Positions 13,201 to 22,104 of a stretch of 64,000 nt of DNA are shown one piece after another. A program made the translations under genes and the position numbers. The notes beneath the pieces are model-generated. The model saw nothing but the letters and a program-made list of their open reading frames with translations, was not told the DNA's origin and made no database searches. Source of the stretch: Cylicocyclus nassatus (Eukaryota; Nematoda; Chromadorea; Rhabditida; Strongylidae). Where the stretch lies: positions 75,161,600-75,225,599 of the forward strand of contig CATQJL010000223.1 of assembly GCA_958299035.1 (NCBI GenBank). The letters are read 5' to 3'. How positions within the stretch are numbered: the first letter of the stretch is position 1; each line of letters starts with the position of its first letter.

Positions 13201-16200
13201 CGGTCTTGTTTTTTGCAACAACCTTGAGTTTCGAGCCAAAACTAAAATGATATCAGCACGAAAAAATAGTAACTCTGTTTAAAAAAACCCTACAGAAATC
13301 TGTTTTGCTCACGTAGACACTATCAAATAAGACATTTATATAAGCTGTTGCCGTCGTTTTTCACCTTTTAGAAATGAAGAAAACGGAAATTTTCGTGCAT
13401 TTGTCGAAGTAAAACTGTGCCGTCCACACATGAATGATTGTACAGGGCTTTACAACCTGAGTGTCCCACCCGCCCCGCTAGGACGCCACGCTTAGGTCCG
13501 CGCAGCGTTCGTGGCGCTGGCTGCGCGTCGACTGAAGCTTGGCGAAATCCGGGCGATATGCAGCAAACGCCGCGCGCGGCCTGAGCGAGGCGGCCGCGTT
13601 GGAGGAGCCGCGCAAGCGAAACTTGCGACTCTCAGGTTGAAAAGCCCTGTATCTTATATATAAAGCTGAATGTCTGTTTGTATGTATGTATGTATGTCTG
13701 TATGTCTGTGTGTACGTATGTTCCGAATAGAAAATTCCATTTCTGAAACGATCCGGACCAAACTTGGCACACATACACTTCGGGCCCCGGCGCGTGTCAT
13801 AGGCTACTTTTCGTCATCGATCGATATCGATTTTATCGATTTTTATCGATTTTTTTGCAGAGTTCACCTACGGGGCTGGGAGTTGGCACAGGGGGGTAAG
13901 TGAGCATGGGGATTCCGAATACAATATTAGTTTTCAGGATTATCGATTACTTTTATCGATTTTATCGATTTTTTTGCAAAGTTTGAGCTACGGGGCTGGG
14001 AGTTCGCACAGGGGGTAAGTGAGCATGGGGATTCCGAATACAATGTTGGTTTTCAGGATTATCGATTACTTTTATCGATTTTATCGATTTTTTTGCAAAG
14101 TTTGAGCTACGGGGCTGGGAGTTCGCACAGGGGGGTAATCGAGCATGGGGATTCCGAATACAATATTGATTTTCGGGATTATCGATTACTTTTATCGATT
14201 TTATCGATTTTTTGCAATGTTTGAGCTAGGGGGCTGGGAGTTGGTACAGGGGGGTAATCGAGCATGCTGATCATCCCCAAGGGGGGTAATATTGTATTCG
14301 GAATCCCCATGCTCACTTCCCCCCTGTGCCAACTCCTAGCCCTGTAGGTGAACTCTGCAAAAAAAATCGATAAAAATCGGTAAAATCGACATCGATCGAT
14401 AACGAAAAGTGGACTGTGACACCCGCCGGGGCCGAAGTGTATGTGTGCCAAGTTTGGTCCGGATACGGCGGAGCCGGGTAAGCCAGCTAGTACTATAATA
14501 AAACTGTAGTAGTACAAACGTGAATTTTCAGCTCTATACAAGCTTTAATTTTCGAGAAATATCGAGTATGGCTTTTCTTAGCCAGGTGGTCCAAGCCAAA
14601 CTTCTAATTTCTCGAGTATTAAAGCTTGTATAAAACTGAAAATCTACGTTTGTACTTCTACAGATTGTAGTTTACAACTATTCGCGTGGGGACTGCACAG
14701 CACCATTTTGGAGAATGCGCGAAAATTTGTGTTTTTTTGATTTTTAGAGGGTGAAAAAAGACGGCAACGGCGTACATAGACGTCTTATGTGGATGGTGTC
14801 TACGTGAACAAGTTAGAAACTTTGTAGTAACTTTGTTTTTATGAACTCAGTTACTATTTTTCTCAATTTTTCGTGCATATGAATCATTTTAGCTTCTGGC
14901 TCGAAACGGTTAATGAGAGCTGCTGCAAAAAAAACTGCTATCCTGTAGAGCTTGCTTTACTCGAATAGTACCTTGCAACCTATTCAGAAATGAGAAGTTT
15001 ATGACTTTTCAAATCGGACTTTAATTTCCGGACAACCTAATAGTATTTTTTCTAGACAATTTCGAACAAGAGCGGGCAGATACTGATATTTTAGGATGGC
15101 TTTATGGCTATTCTCAGCACTGAAGGAGAAAAAAAGCCGCTTTGGACACCCGAGCTGCTCGCTGCCCTATAAATTAGTTGACCGAATAAGAAGAGTTTGT
15201 AAGCAAGTCATAGATGCCAGAGAAATGCGTTGTATTGCACTTTGTCTCATCTATTAGGTTGTTAGATAAGTCTTGTTACACTTAACTTCTAACGGCGATA
15301 AGTCATACACCTCATAGTCTTTGCAGGACTCCAAGGTACCATTCGATAGAGCAAAGCAAGCTCTACAAGATGGTCTGCAAAAGTTTGCACCAGCTCCGAC
15401 CCACCATAAGTTTGCACCCAAAATCTGAGTCGTACTGAAATTCAAAAAATCGCGAAAAATTCATATCTTTGTTCAAACAAATCCTACGGATCTCCAACTT
15501 GCTCACATTAATTGCCCACTATATCAAGTACTCAAATGTACCGTTGCTGTATTTTTTCCTCATTTAGAAATTGAGAAAAGGAAATTTTTTTAGTTTTTAC
15601 AAAAATAAAGCCATGCTGTTTCTACTCATGTAGCTGTATACTGCAAGCCCTTAGAAGTATGACCGTAAATTTTCAGCTTCCCAGAAGCCCTAGTTTTCGA
15701 AAATTACCTAATTTTGCATTGAACACCCGAGTGAGAAAAGCTAAATTCGGTATTTTTCGAAAAACTAGATCTTCCGGAAAGCTGAAAATTTACAGTTATA
15801 CTTTTAAGGGCTTGTAGTATACACCTACATGAGTAGAAACAGCATAGCTTCATTTTTGTAAAAACTAAAAAAATTTCCTTTTCTCAATTTCTAAATGAGG
15901 AAAAAATACAGCAACGCTACATTTGAGTACTTGATATAGTGGGCAATTAATGTGAGCAAGTTGGAGATCCGTAGGATTTGTTTGAACAAATATATGAATT
16001 TTTCGCGATTTTTTGAATTTCAGTACGACTCAGATTTTGGGTGCAAACTTACGGTGGGTCGGAGCTGGTGCGAACTTTTGCAGACCATCTTGTAGAGCTT
16101 GCTTTGCTCTATCGAATGGTACTTTGGAGTCCCGCAAAGACTGTGAGGTGTATGACTTATCGCCGTTAGGAGTTAAGTGTAACAAGACTTATGTAACAAC

Positions 16201-18905
16201 CTAATATTTACCTGTTATTAGAGCATTTCGAAGGGCTCTTATGTTAGGAACTTCTTATGTGTAAGCACAAGAACTTCAAAAAAATGCTGAAAGGGGGAAG
16301 AACAGCTGGATAGTACTTGTGGCGTTTACATATCTTTATCCTTTGCTTTCTCGAAGCACATCAGAGAAGGAATTTAAACGACGTTATATGTTTGAAAATT
16401 GTACTTTTTAGACGCATAATATAGTGTTTTATCGTAAATGCTGTTACGGTTCTGTTCTTATGCTCGGCTGCTGGTTAATGCGTTCGAGCGGTAGGACAGT
16501 CAGTGCGGCAGTATGAAACAGGTCAGGCACTACACTTCAGTAAATCGAAACCCCCCACAAGGTTTTGCTGATTCTTTCTGAAATGCAGATAGTTTGCCGA
16601 AACGCTATTATGCAGCAAGTTTTTAGATAATTTTACATCAACAAAGAAAGATAGCGAACTTGTTTTTGCCGTACATTAGCTGTTGCTGGCCCTTTATTAT
16701 GGTGAACGCTAAACATTGTTTATACTTCGATTCACCTGTTAAAAAATGTATATTTTTTGAAAGGCTGCAAAAATTTCCAGAAAAGCAAGGTAAGTGTAAA
16801 CTAGAAACAGTGCCGGAGGCCCTTGTGAAGTGCACACTAAATCTAAATAATTCGCTCTACATTTTCGTGCTTGTTTATGAAGAGGAAGGTTATTGCTTGT
16901 GTTGTACTACTTCAAAGAGAAGCATTTCTGCTTAGGTACCTTGCACTACTCGAAACTTTTTCAACAACCTTGGAAACGACATCCCCATCAATTAAGCATG
17001 CATTGATATCCCCGCCGTGAGGGATGGCGGCGTGGCGTTATGAAGCAAAGCTACGCCGCATTCGCCTGCGGTAGATCCTAAGGGCCCTTTGCGTTGTGTC
17101 GCTCTTAATTGCACCCGCAGAGGAGCTAGCGCTACCGAGCGGATTGAGTCATTCTCGAAATTTTTCTTTTATAGAGAGACCAAAATGCGGATGTTAAACG
17201 AATTTTGAAGATGAAAAAAATAGATTCTGAGGAAGAAGTGTTTGAAAGTACCACCCAAGAGATAGTAAAAGCTTGGAAAGTCAGTAACAAAAATTTTCTG
17301 TCCCTTTTCTCTACTAATCCTCGTGTTACACTTAAAATCAATCTTCTATTCTCATCCGAGATTCAGCCTTTGCATTCGTAAAATCCTCCAGTTTCAATTT
17401 TAAGTACCTTTATTGCATTCATGCAGTTTGGACATCTTCTCAAGGCGTAGCAATAGGGAATGGCTCAGTTCGCTGTCAGGAGCGGCGTGCTTCTGCGGCT
17501 GCAATTAAAGGCGACGCAATGCAACTGGCCCTCAGGATATACCGCAGGGGAATGCGGCGCTGCTTTGCTCCATAACGCCTGCCTCTCGTTAGGGATCATA
17601 GCTTGAAAGAAAACTCCATATTCCTAAGCTCCAGACGTCTGAATTTCCGCTCTTTATCCATTCGTAGGTATTCCTACCATCCTTCACCATAAGACAGAGC
17701 CAAATTTTCCAGCTTTTTTTGATCATTACAATCCCCGGCGGCCAACCGTCTTTTCTTTAGAGTCATTTTTTTCTTAAGTTAGCGAAAACATTCCAAGGTT
17801 GTACTGATCATCCATCCCAACACTATTAAGCATGTTTCTGATGGAAATTTTCTAATACAAATGATGTCTCGAAGTCATGAAAATTGCAATAAACACAAGT
17901 CAAAAGTTGGGGTTTATCGAAAACGTCAATGTCATTGACGCGGCGTCATTCGACTGCTAATTACGAAGATAAATCATTCCGCTCAATATCTATCTGTTAT
18001 CTGCTAGATTATTATTGGACAGCATGCTTCTCCTTTACAGCAAATGAGTACGGTGTTTGTTCAATAAGGTTCAACCATTCTATAAGGCAAAGCCCGGCAA
18101 GTTCTGTAATTACAAAAGCGCAAGATTCTTAATCGTCTTTAGCTTATATTTCTTCTTTAGTGGCTTAAAGTCAATATATGGTGACAATCATCTACGATTA
18201 GTCTCGTAAGTGACCTGTTGCAAGAAGAATTTTGAAAAACTTTTCAACAGTCTTTGAATGATGGTTTTTTGTTCCTGTTGTAAATTTGGAAGCTTGTGCT
18301 CATGCGCATTCAATCCTGAAAACTCTTTACCTCTAAACAAAATGCTGTAAATTATCCTATGTTTGTTAAAGTACTAGCCATTTTTGCGGCCAATTGACTC
18401 TTTTCAGCAAATAACGATGACGTGGAAATGAATAACAAACTGGTTGCATATATACAAAAGATAGATTTGGGTAAGTTTTTCACTCATCAGGGGTCTATCT
18501 TCATTTGGAGGCAGTTGAGGTGGAGTTCACTCCATATTCTCACATGTTTAGGAAAGAAGATTTCGGAAAAGCAATGCAAAAGCTTGAGTCAGCACAAACC
18601 AGAAGGCACATTCTGCACTTACGGAGTGAATGGTTTGAACTATTGCCGCGTAAGAATATTTGTTTAATGGGCATCTTTTACAGATGTTCATTAAATCTTT
18701 TGCATCAATCTTCGACTTATAAAAAAATTTCTAGACTGATAGTGGAGGTGGTGTTACAACTACAATAAACGGTAAAACATTTCTAATGGGTGTGATCTCT
18801 TTTGGAGAATGGTGCAAGAATATGAAGAAAAGAAAAGGACCTAAAGTGCAAGTGCGTTTTTACTTACCGTATTATACCTTATACAAGCGTCCAGGCAAAA
18901 TGTGA
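7199..18905 (+). CDS. Trypsin-like serine protease gene (S1, nematode type), possibly disrupted
   Basis: A chymotrypsin-fold protease that would be secreted, as S1 enzymes usually are, although no signal peptide was found. Exons as drawn: 7199-7286, 7367-7495, 8936-9114, 18408-18470, 18515-18649 and 18735-18905. The catalytic triad is visible: LTAAHCF (His), ENDLALIEL (Asp) and DSGGG (Ser). The first five exons join in phase; the join 18649/18735 is off by one base, so either a small exon or unusual donor is missed or the copy is broken. The 9.3-kb intron before 18408 is filled with transposons. Intron 18471-18514 is only 44 bp. Motif order and length (about 255 residues visible) fit the nematode trypsin-like (former DUF316) family. 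The 5' end is unresolved. Confidence 0.75.
7367..7495 (+). CDS. Protease exon 2 (post-His region)
   Basis: Acceptor CTTTTGCAG at 7358-7366 and donor AG|GTATTT at 7496. It reads MPISAPSVDVLDFAKAYVGG, then RCKHFDRDYCGEDELGEK. Joining to the previous exon (two bases plus one) keeps the frame. AYVGG...C...C resembles the region between the histidine and aspartate motifs in nematode trypsin-like proteins. Confidence 0.75.
7544..8742. mobile_element. Fold-back element (ATCTGC...TTATAAGCG family) split by MITE copy C
   Basis: Left arm 7544-7660 contains AACTGGGTTAAACCGCATA and the ATCTGCGATGCCGTTTTCTTC...TTATAAGCG block. The right arm, about 8625-8742, is its inverted copy. MITE copy C (7998-8602) is inserted in the middle. 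Related fold-backs are at 33080-33452, 35566-36022 and 57485-57942. It lies in the intron between protease exons 2 and 3. Confidence 0.65.
7998..8602. mobile_element. MITE, CTCAGATAATCGCC family, copy C
   Basis: The best-preserved ends of the three copies: CTCAGATAATCGC at the left, GCGATTATCTGAG at the right, with TA duplications at 7996-7997 and 8603-8604. At 605 bp it is longer than copies A and B; a small TTATTATTATT/TTGACG duplication near 8415-8445 explains part of the extra length. Sits inside another fold-back and inside a protease intron. Confidence 0.88.
8936..9114 (+). CDS. Protease exon 3 with catalytic Asp
   Basis: Acceptor CATTTCAG at 8928-8935 is a textbook nematode site; the donor is GTTAGT at 9115. 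Reads VYFDEFFTSECHGENDLALI, then ELQKDVPAKYHHICLPFL, and later MASYGYSD. The D in NDLALIEL is the expected catalytic aspartate and HICLP the following conserved strand with a disulfide cysteine. Phase 1 at the end matches the exon at 18408. Confidence 0.85.
9160..9383. mobile_element. Small TA-flanked MITE, GC-rich ends
   Basis: 224 bp with ends GGGGCCTGCAGGATCGTGAG and the inverse CGCGATCCTGCCCC, flanked by TA at 9158-9159 and 9384-9385. Internal inverted blocks GGTGCCAGACTT and AAGTCTGGCACC lie near 9234 and 9341. No coding. Lies just inside the long protease intron. Confidence 0.85.
9384..9850. other. Intronic stretch without recognised features
   Basis: Part of the long protease intron. 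No exon, repeat family or transposon end was recognised. Confidence 0.3.
9851..9953 (+). repeat. About 100-bp dispersed repeat, copy 1
   Basis: The block begins TCCGGGCAAAAACTCGATTTT and includes CTAAATCCGAAAATCCACATT and GCGCGAAAGCGGCGA. The same blocks in the same order occur at 21057-21155, directly after the gag remnant. No ends or duplications were identified, so the class is unknown. Confidence 0.65.
10402..10978. repeat. Interleaved palindrome cluster
   Basis: Two inverted pairs overlap. About 10431-10541 pairs with 10751-10862 (TGGAAGCTGGACGGGATGTT and inverse; AGCATAAAGA...GTGGGTG). About 10598-10682 pairs with 10893-10978 (GCTGTTGCGATTTTGAAGAG and inverse). The motif CTCAAGTTTCATATTTG with TGTGGGTGA therefore occurs four times, twice on each strand. 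It is most simply read as two related fold-backs, or one that duplicated. Intronic. Confidence 0.7.
10979..12361. other. Intronic stretch with mirrored poly-G / poly-C runs
   Basis: G run at 11091-11100 and C run at about 11130-11140. No exon or mobile element was supported in the remainder. Confidence 0.3.
13443..13649. mobile_element. GC-rich 207-bp MITE
   Basis: Ends CAGGGCTTTACAACCTGAG and CTCAGGTTGAAAAGCCCTG, flanked by TA at 13441-13442 and 13650-13651. The interior is rich in CGCGC words, unlike its AT-rich surroundings. It is non-coding. It abuts the Helitron that follows. Confidence 0.85.
13652..14490 (+). mobile_element. Non-autonomous Helitron, 839 bp
   Basis: Begins TCTTATATATAAAGCTGAA and ends AAGCCAGCTAG, preceded by a GC hairpin (CGGCGGAGCCG). 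It sits between A (13651) and T (14491), the Helitron rule of 5' TC, 3' CTAG and insertion between A and T without duplication. Contains a TGTATGTATG/TGTCTG microsatellite near the start, four tandem units of about 119 bp (about 13855-14262), then an inverted copy of its own first part. The 328-bp copy at 31522-31849 shares both ends. No Rep/helicase coding. Confidence 0.9.
13855..14262 (+). repeat. Tandem repeat in Helitron, about 119-bp period
   Basis: The marker CTACGGGGCTGGGAGTT occurs at about 13868, 13988, 14107 and (changed to CTAGGGGGCTGGG) 14226. Each unit also has TATCGATTTTATCGATTTTT and GAGCATGGGGATTCCGAAT. Four near-identical units suggest recent amplification inside the element. 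Confidence 0.85.
15254..16204. mobile_element. Mariner-like fold-back, 951 bp
   Basis: A near-perfect palindrome flanked by TA (15252-15253 and 16205-16206). Ends: TTAGGTTGTTAGATAAGTC and its inverse. Arms of about 440 bp; the same 63-residue open frame appears on each strand simply because the arms mirror one another. Lies in the long protease intron. Confidence 0.9.
16207..17000. other. Intronic stretch without recognised features
   Basis: A 91-residue open frame at 16660-16935 (+) shows no domain or splice support. Nothing else recognised. Confidence 0.3.
17005..17610. repeat. Fold-back with GC-rich arms and exon-like core
   Basis: The arm at about 17028-17112 (GGCGTTATGAAGCAAAGC...TTAATTGCA) is inverted at about 17490-17575 (GCAATTAAAGGCGACGCAATG...CATAACGCC). 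The core holds TTTTCTTTTATAG followed by an open stretch reading RILKMKKIDSEEEVFESTT (about 17174-17330). I do not recognise that peptide; its acceptor-like start is the only support for an exon. Confidence 0.6.
17611..18407. other. 3' end of the long protease intron
   Basis: No transposon ends or other exons were recognised. The sequence ends at the acceptor CTTTTCAG (18400-18407). Confidence 0.4.
18408..18470 (+). CDS. Protease exon 4
   Basis: Acceptor TTTTCAG and donor GTAAGT at 18471. With the upstream C it reads PNNDDVEMNNKLVAYIQKID, continuing GYSD from exon 3. Phase 1 on both sides. Confidence 0.7.
18515..18649 (+). CDS. Protease exon 5
   Basis: Using the acceptor GCAG at 18511-18514 gives a 44-bp intron and an in-frame join reading VEVEFTPYSHMFRKEDFGKA, later HLRSEWFELLP. 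The nearer CATCAG at 18490 would leave a 20-bp intron, too short to splice. Donor GTAAGA at 18650. Lacks the cysteine usually found before the serine motif. Confidence 0.6.
18735..18905 (+). CDS. Protease last exon with catalytic Ser
   Basis: Acceptor TTTCTAG at 18728-18734, stop TGA at 18903-18905. Reads TDSGGGVTTTINGKTFLMGV, then ISFGEWCKN. DSGGG with the following GVISFG is the S1 serine motif and its next strand. The reading frame starts on a codon boundary, whereas exon 5 ends one base past one. Confidence 0.75.
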   Translation, partial: TDSGGGVTTTINGKTFLMGVISFGEWCKNMKKRKGPKVQVRFYLPYYTLYKRPGKM

Positions 18906-19657
18906 GAGTTTCAGACTTTTACGTGAAAGCTGTTTGGGGTCCTAATTTCAACAGTTTTATGAGGCACCGGCAATCATCCACATGCCCAGAGGACGACTTG
19001 CACTAGCCTGCACGCATTCGTTCAAAAACGCATCTCCCTTGTGATGTGTTCCTGCGCAAAAGCGTGCAAGCCTATGCAAGTTTCGCTGAACAGTTCAATA
19101 GCCGTTACGATTTGCCTGGACACTGCCTTCAAGGTGCTCTAATTAACAAGTTGGCATCCATCGAGTTTCCACGAGCAAATACAAGACTCTTCAAAAACTG
19201 TAGCCATTGTTGATTAGTTACAGAGTCATACAGAGATTATGGGACACTAGAAATGGATGCACTAAGATTTGAAATCTGCTACGCTCTTCTAAACGATGTG
19301 ATCATCAAAATCTTTGAACCTCTGCTTGCGGCCATTAACAAAAAAGAATTCTAAGGCTATCGGAAACACTTGTGATTCAGTGGATGAGAGGAGAGTCAAT
19401 GACATACATTAGACCTTACGGTTCCAGACGCAAGGTATAAAATTGGGTGTTGGTAGACATGGCATAACTCTTTGAGGAAATTCTAAAACGAGCTCGGAAG
19501 GCTCCTTTAAACAGAATTCAAATGTCCAGGAGTTAACAGCAGCACAAATTGATTTATAAAAAGGTCTGTTTCACTTCCTCGTCCAGGTGTGGGTTATCTG
19601 CGGCAGTTCAGACAATCGTGGTGAAATCATGCAAGAGTCCTCTCACAAAATGAAAAT
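18906..19657. other. Region downstream of the protease gene
   Basis: No transposon or exon recognised. No clear polyadenylation signal could be singled out with confidence. Confidence 0.3.
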
Positions 19658-20027
19658 TGTCAGAGGGCGCGAATCACCGACCTACCGATCTTCAGTGGCG
19701 GGAAGAAAAGCCCGCGCTGGCGCCTTCGGCAGGGTATAAATACCGGGAGTCAGGGGGAGTCTCAGACTGCGCGGAGGAAGCGCTAGCGGGAACTAACTCC
19801 GTCGAAGAGAGGCGGATCTCCCCCTCAGATAGAAAGTAACTAGTAAGCCTGCCGAAGTGGTCAAGGGGGTAAAGCCCGTCGTTTCGTTGTTAAGCCTTGT
19901 TTAAGTTACGCATTATTGTTTCTTGTTGTTCGTTGCCGTTCTTCTAAGATAAACTATTAGTCGTTCAATCCGTGTTGTCTATCGATCCGGTTGAAACCGT
20001 CATACCACTAGACCACCCCCGGTTACA
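19658..20027 (+). mobile_element. Likely 5' LTR of a retrotransposon
   Basis: Begins TGTCAGAGGGCGCG and ends GGTTACA, the TG...CA form of an LTR. A TATA box (GGGTATAAATACC, about 19733-19745) is well placed to start transcription inside it. TGGGGCCGAGCAG follows immediately at 20028 and could be a tRNA primer-binding site, which usually starts TGG. Its last part, read on the - strand, contains GGTGGTCTAGTGGTATGA, which looks like a tRNA D-arm/A box. No second LTR is seen, so the element is truncated. Confidence 0.65.
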
Positions 20028-20384
20028 TGGGGCCGAGCAGACCTGGATCGATTGAAATACACACGGGGCGACTGATATTGACTGTCTCAGAGGCAAGACA
20101 GCAGAGAACGCGTAGAACAGGTTAAGAAGGCGAAACCAAAAGACCAAAAAGGTGGGAAATCTATACGTCATCAAGCAGGTGACCGTAACAGGCCAAGAAG
20201 GCCAGACCTAAGATCAACTGGAAAAAAGTCTCTATCGTATCATACAGAGCAGGCAGTTAAGTTATAAGAGAGAAGTGATTATTGATCAAATCATCCACGC
20301 TTAATAGAGGCGTGAGTATATTTGACTGACTCTCTTCGATCAGCTGAGACGCGCGATTTCGCCTGCGGCGTTGATTAGCAATGA

Positions 20385-21056
20385 ATGTAAAGGCAAGGCG
20401 AAGCATTTCGCTGCCGAATACATTCATGTTCATGGATTTGGATCAGAAGCAAAGATGTGCAGATGATACTCATGACAGAAAGCACGCTTGATGATGGAGA
20501 GATAAGCCTCATCGGAAAAGAAGTGGGAATGCTACCTAGGATGGTAAGCAAGGTCCTTAGCTGATGTAGGATACCGGTTGATGGATTGCCACTTGAAGAA
20601 CAGTTGGAGGCCAAGGTAGCGACAGTGTTGGGTAGGCTGGAGAACCTAACCGCCTAGTTGAACCAGATATTCGGTCTCATAGCAACGGCAAGTGCAATGA
20701 GGGAAGGCAGTCTGTTGAGAGGGTCGGATGACGGACCACTCGACAATCATCTGCTCAGCTATTTTCAGAGCATGACTTTTGCTGATCCTGGAGTCTTCAG
20801 GGGCTACGAGGATGAAGACTTTGACGGGTTCATTCGAAAGTTTAAAAGGAAGTATGCTACAATCGGCCAGGATGAACAGTTGCTGATAGAGGTCCTGGGT
20901 GATGAACACTTGGAAGGAAGGGCAAAGTCCTTATTTTTGAGCATACCCGTGGGGGTAAGACAGCAAGGCTTTGACAGAGTAGTGAGGGAGATGGTTTCAC
21001 TACTGGCCTGTGACTCCACAGCAGTTAGGTTAAAGGCGCTGACAGCCTTAAAGGCA
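20385..21056 (+). pseudogene. Gag remnant of the LTR retrotransposon
   Basis: One frame is open apart from stops at 20562 (TGA) and 20655 (TAG). The clean part, 20658-21056, reads LSYFQSMTFADPGVFRGYED, then DFDGFIRKFKRKY, GDEHLEGRAKSLFLSIP and VVREM. PGVF.G...DFDGFIRKF followed by L.GRAK is the pattern of retrotransposon Gag capsid proteins. It would coat element RNA. The frame is cut off where the dispersed repeat at 21057 begins; no protease, RT or integrase follows. Confidence 0.7.
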
Positions 21057-21155
21057 GTGTCCGGGCAAAAACTCGATTTTGAGATTTTGTGCTTACCCGG
21101 TCCTATTCGCTATGCTGAATCCGAAAAATCACATTAGAAAGCGCGGAAACGGCGA
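21057..21155 (+). repeat. About 100-bp dispersed repeat, copy 2
   Basis: Shares GTCCGGGCAAAAACTCGATT, GCTGAATCCGAAAAATC and GCGCGGAAACGGCG with 9851-9953. Begins exactly where gag similarity stops. Confidence 0.65.
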
Positions 21156-21284
21156 AAAAGAACTTTAACGCAGGAGGGAAACCAGAAGTGGGCGGGGTCT
21201 TCCCCACTGCGGATTCACGCTCCAAACTTCCGGAGCGATCTCGGTCCCGATTACAATCATGCGTTTGCACCTGGCCTGTGGAGA

Positions 21285-21752
21285 TTTCAGAGGTAACTTC
21301 GAAAAAATCTGAAAAATTGTGTAACAAGGTTTTCAGGCGTGCTGATTTTACTACATAACTTTCCACCAGTCTTTCTTGATGGCGTATTCACATTTCTAAC
21401 AAATTTTGGAAAATCATTTGTTACCCTAAATTCGATAAAACTCATGAAAGAAGCAGTGTACTGACGTGCAATTTTCATATTTAGAATTAGCAACTTCGAT
21501 TGACCCAGTTCATAAGTTTCTGGCTTGTTTGGCTTTTTTCTGAGGCAAAAAACTGCTTCCAATGGCTCAAAATCCTTTCCGAAATTCCTACCGTAATCCT
21601 ACAGTAATGAAGAGCTGCTTATAAACCGCTCCATACCGCAAAACTAAGTTGAACCTCGCTCTAAAGAATGGTACCTCAAGCTTGGCAAAAGACATGAAAG
21701 CAAGAGAGTTATTAACAATTAAACAGTGTGCACATCTTTTTGGGACACCCTG
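21285..21752. mobile_element. Half copy of a CAGGGTG-ended mariner-like element
   Basis: Matches the right half of the outer element at 6612-7051 block for block: TTTTCAGGCGTGCTGATTT, GGCTTGTTTGGCTTTT, TCCTACAGTAATGAAGA. Ends GGGACACCCTG followed by TA. The left half is missing. Confidence 0.8.
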
Positions 21753-21754
21753 TA

Positions 21755-22104
21755 TAGCCAAGTGACAAGATTGCACCACTTTGTAGAAATTCTTGTTGTT
21801 GAAACTTTCATAATCGAACAATAATCTGTTAAGAACACAAAACACTGCATACTCTCTACAAACTAGAAGAGAACTTAGGACCTACCGGGTAAAAATATCA
21901 CACCTCCAGTTAAACATTCTGCTTCAAAAGGTTTTATAAACTCCCAATGCTATGAGCTCTCTCCCAAAGAACAATGTTCAGTAAGTGACTGGTACCTAGG
22001 ACAATTGGCTGTTATTTGGCACTCTGTACAAAATAACCCTAACTCCTCTACCTTAACTACACTGTTGTTAAGAACATCATTTTTTATCCTCGCATGTGTT
22101 TCGT
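21755..22104. other. Gene-free stretch downstream of LINE 1
   Basis: Nothing recognised apart from the 3' flank of the LINE on the - strand. Confidence 0.3.

Larger units (their letters stand above)
13074..15040. mobile_element. Mariner-like fold-back (TTAGGTTG ends), nested
   Basis: The ends TCAGGTTGTTCGGAAATTGA and the inverse ending TTTCCGGACAACCTAA are flanked by TA at 13072-13073 and 15041-15042. TTAGGTTG-type ends plus TA are typical of mariner elements. The arms also match 51788-52735 (GGTTGTCCGG..., AAGCAAGCTCTACAAGATGG). The middle is interrupted by a MITE and a Helitron (13443-14490); without them it is about 920 bp, close to its 950-bp relatives. Confidence 0.85.
12362..15122. mobile_element. 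Tc1-ended fold-back carrying three nested elements
   Basis: The left end CAGTGCTGGCCATAGC matches the known Tc1 terminal word CAGTGCTGGCCA; the right end is GCTATTCTCAGCACTG at 15122. The left arm 12364-12514 returns inverted as 12990-13073 plus 15041-15122, the gap being the mariner-like insertion. Removing 13074-15040 and one TA rejoins the arm cleanly. A TA precedes the left end (12360-12361); the right flank reads AA. No transposase is seen. It lies in the long protease intron. Confidence 0.8.

Noticed and set aside
13443..13649. CpG-island-like GC block as a promoter
   Set aside because: It has MITE ends and TA duplications, which explain the composition.
16660..16935. 91-residue + frame as a protease exon
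   Set aside because: No protease similarity and no fitting splice phase.
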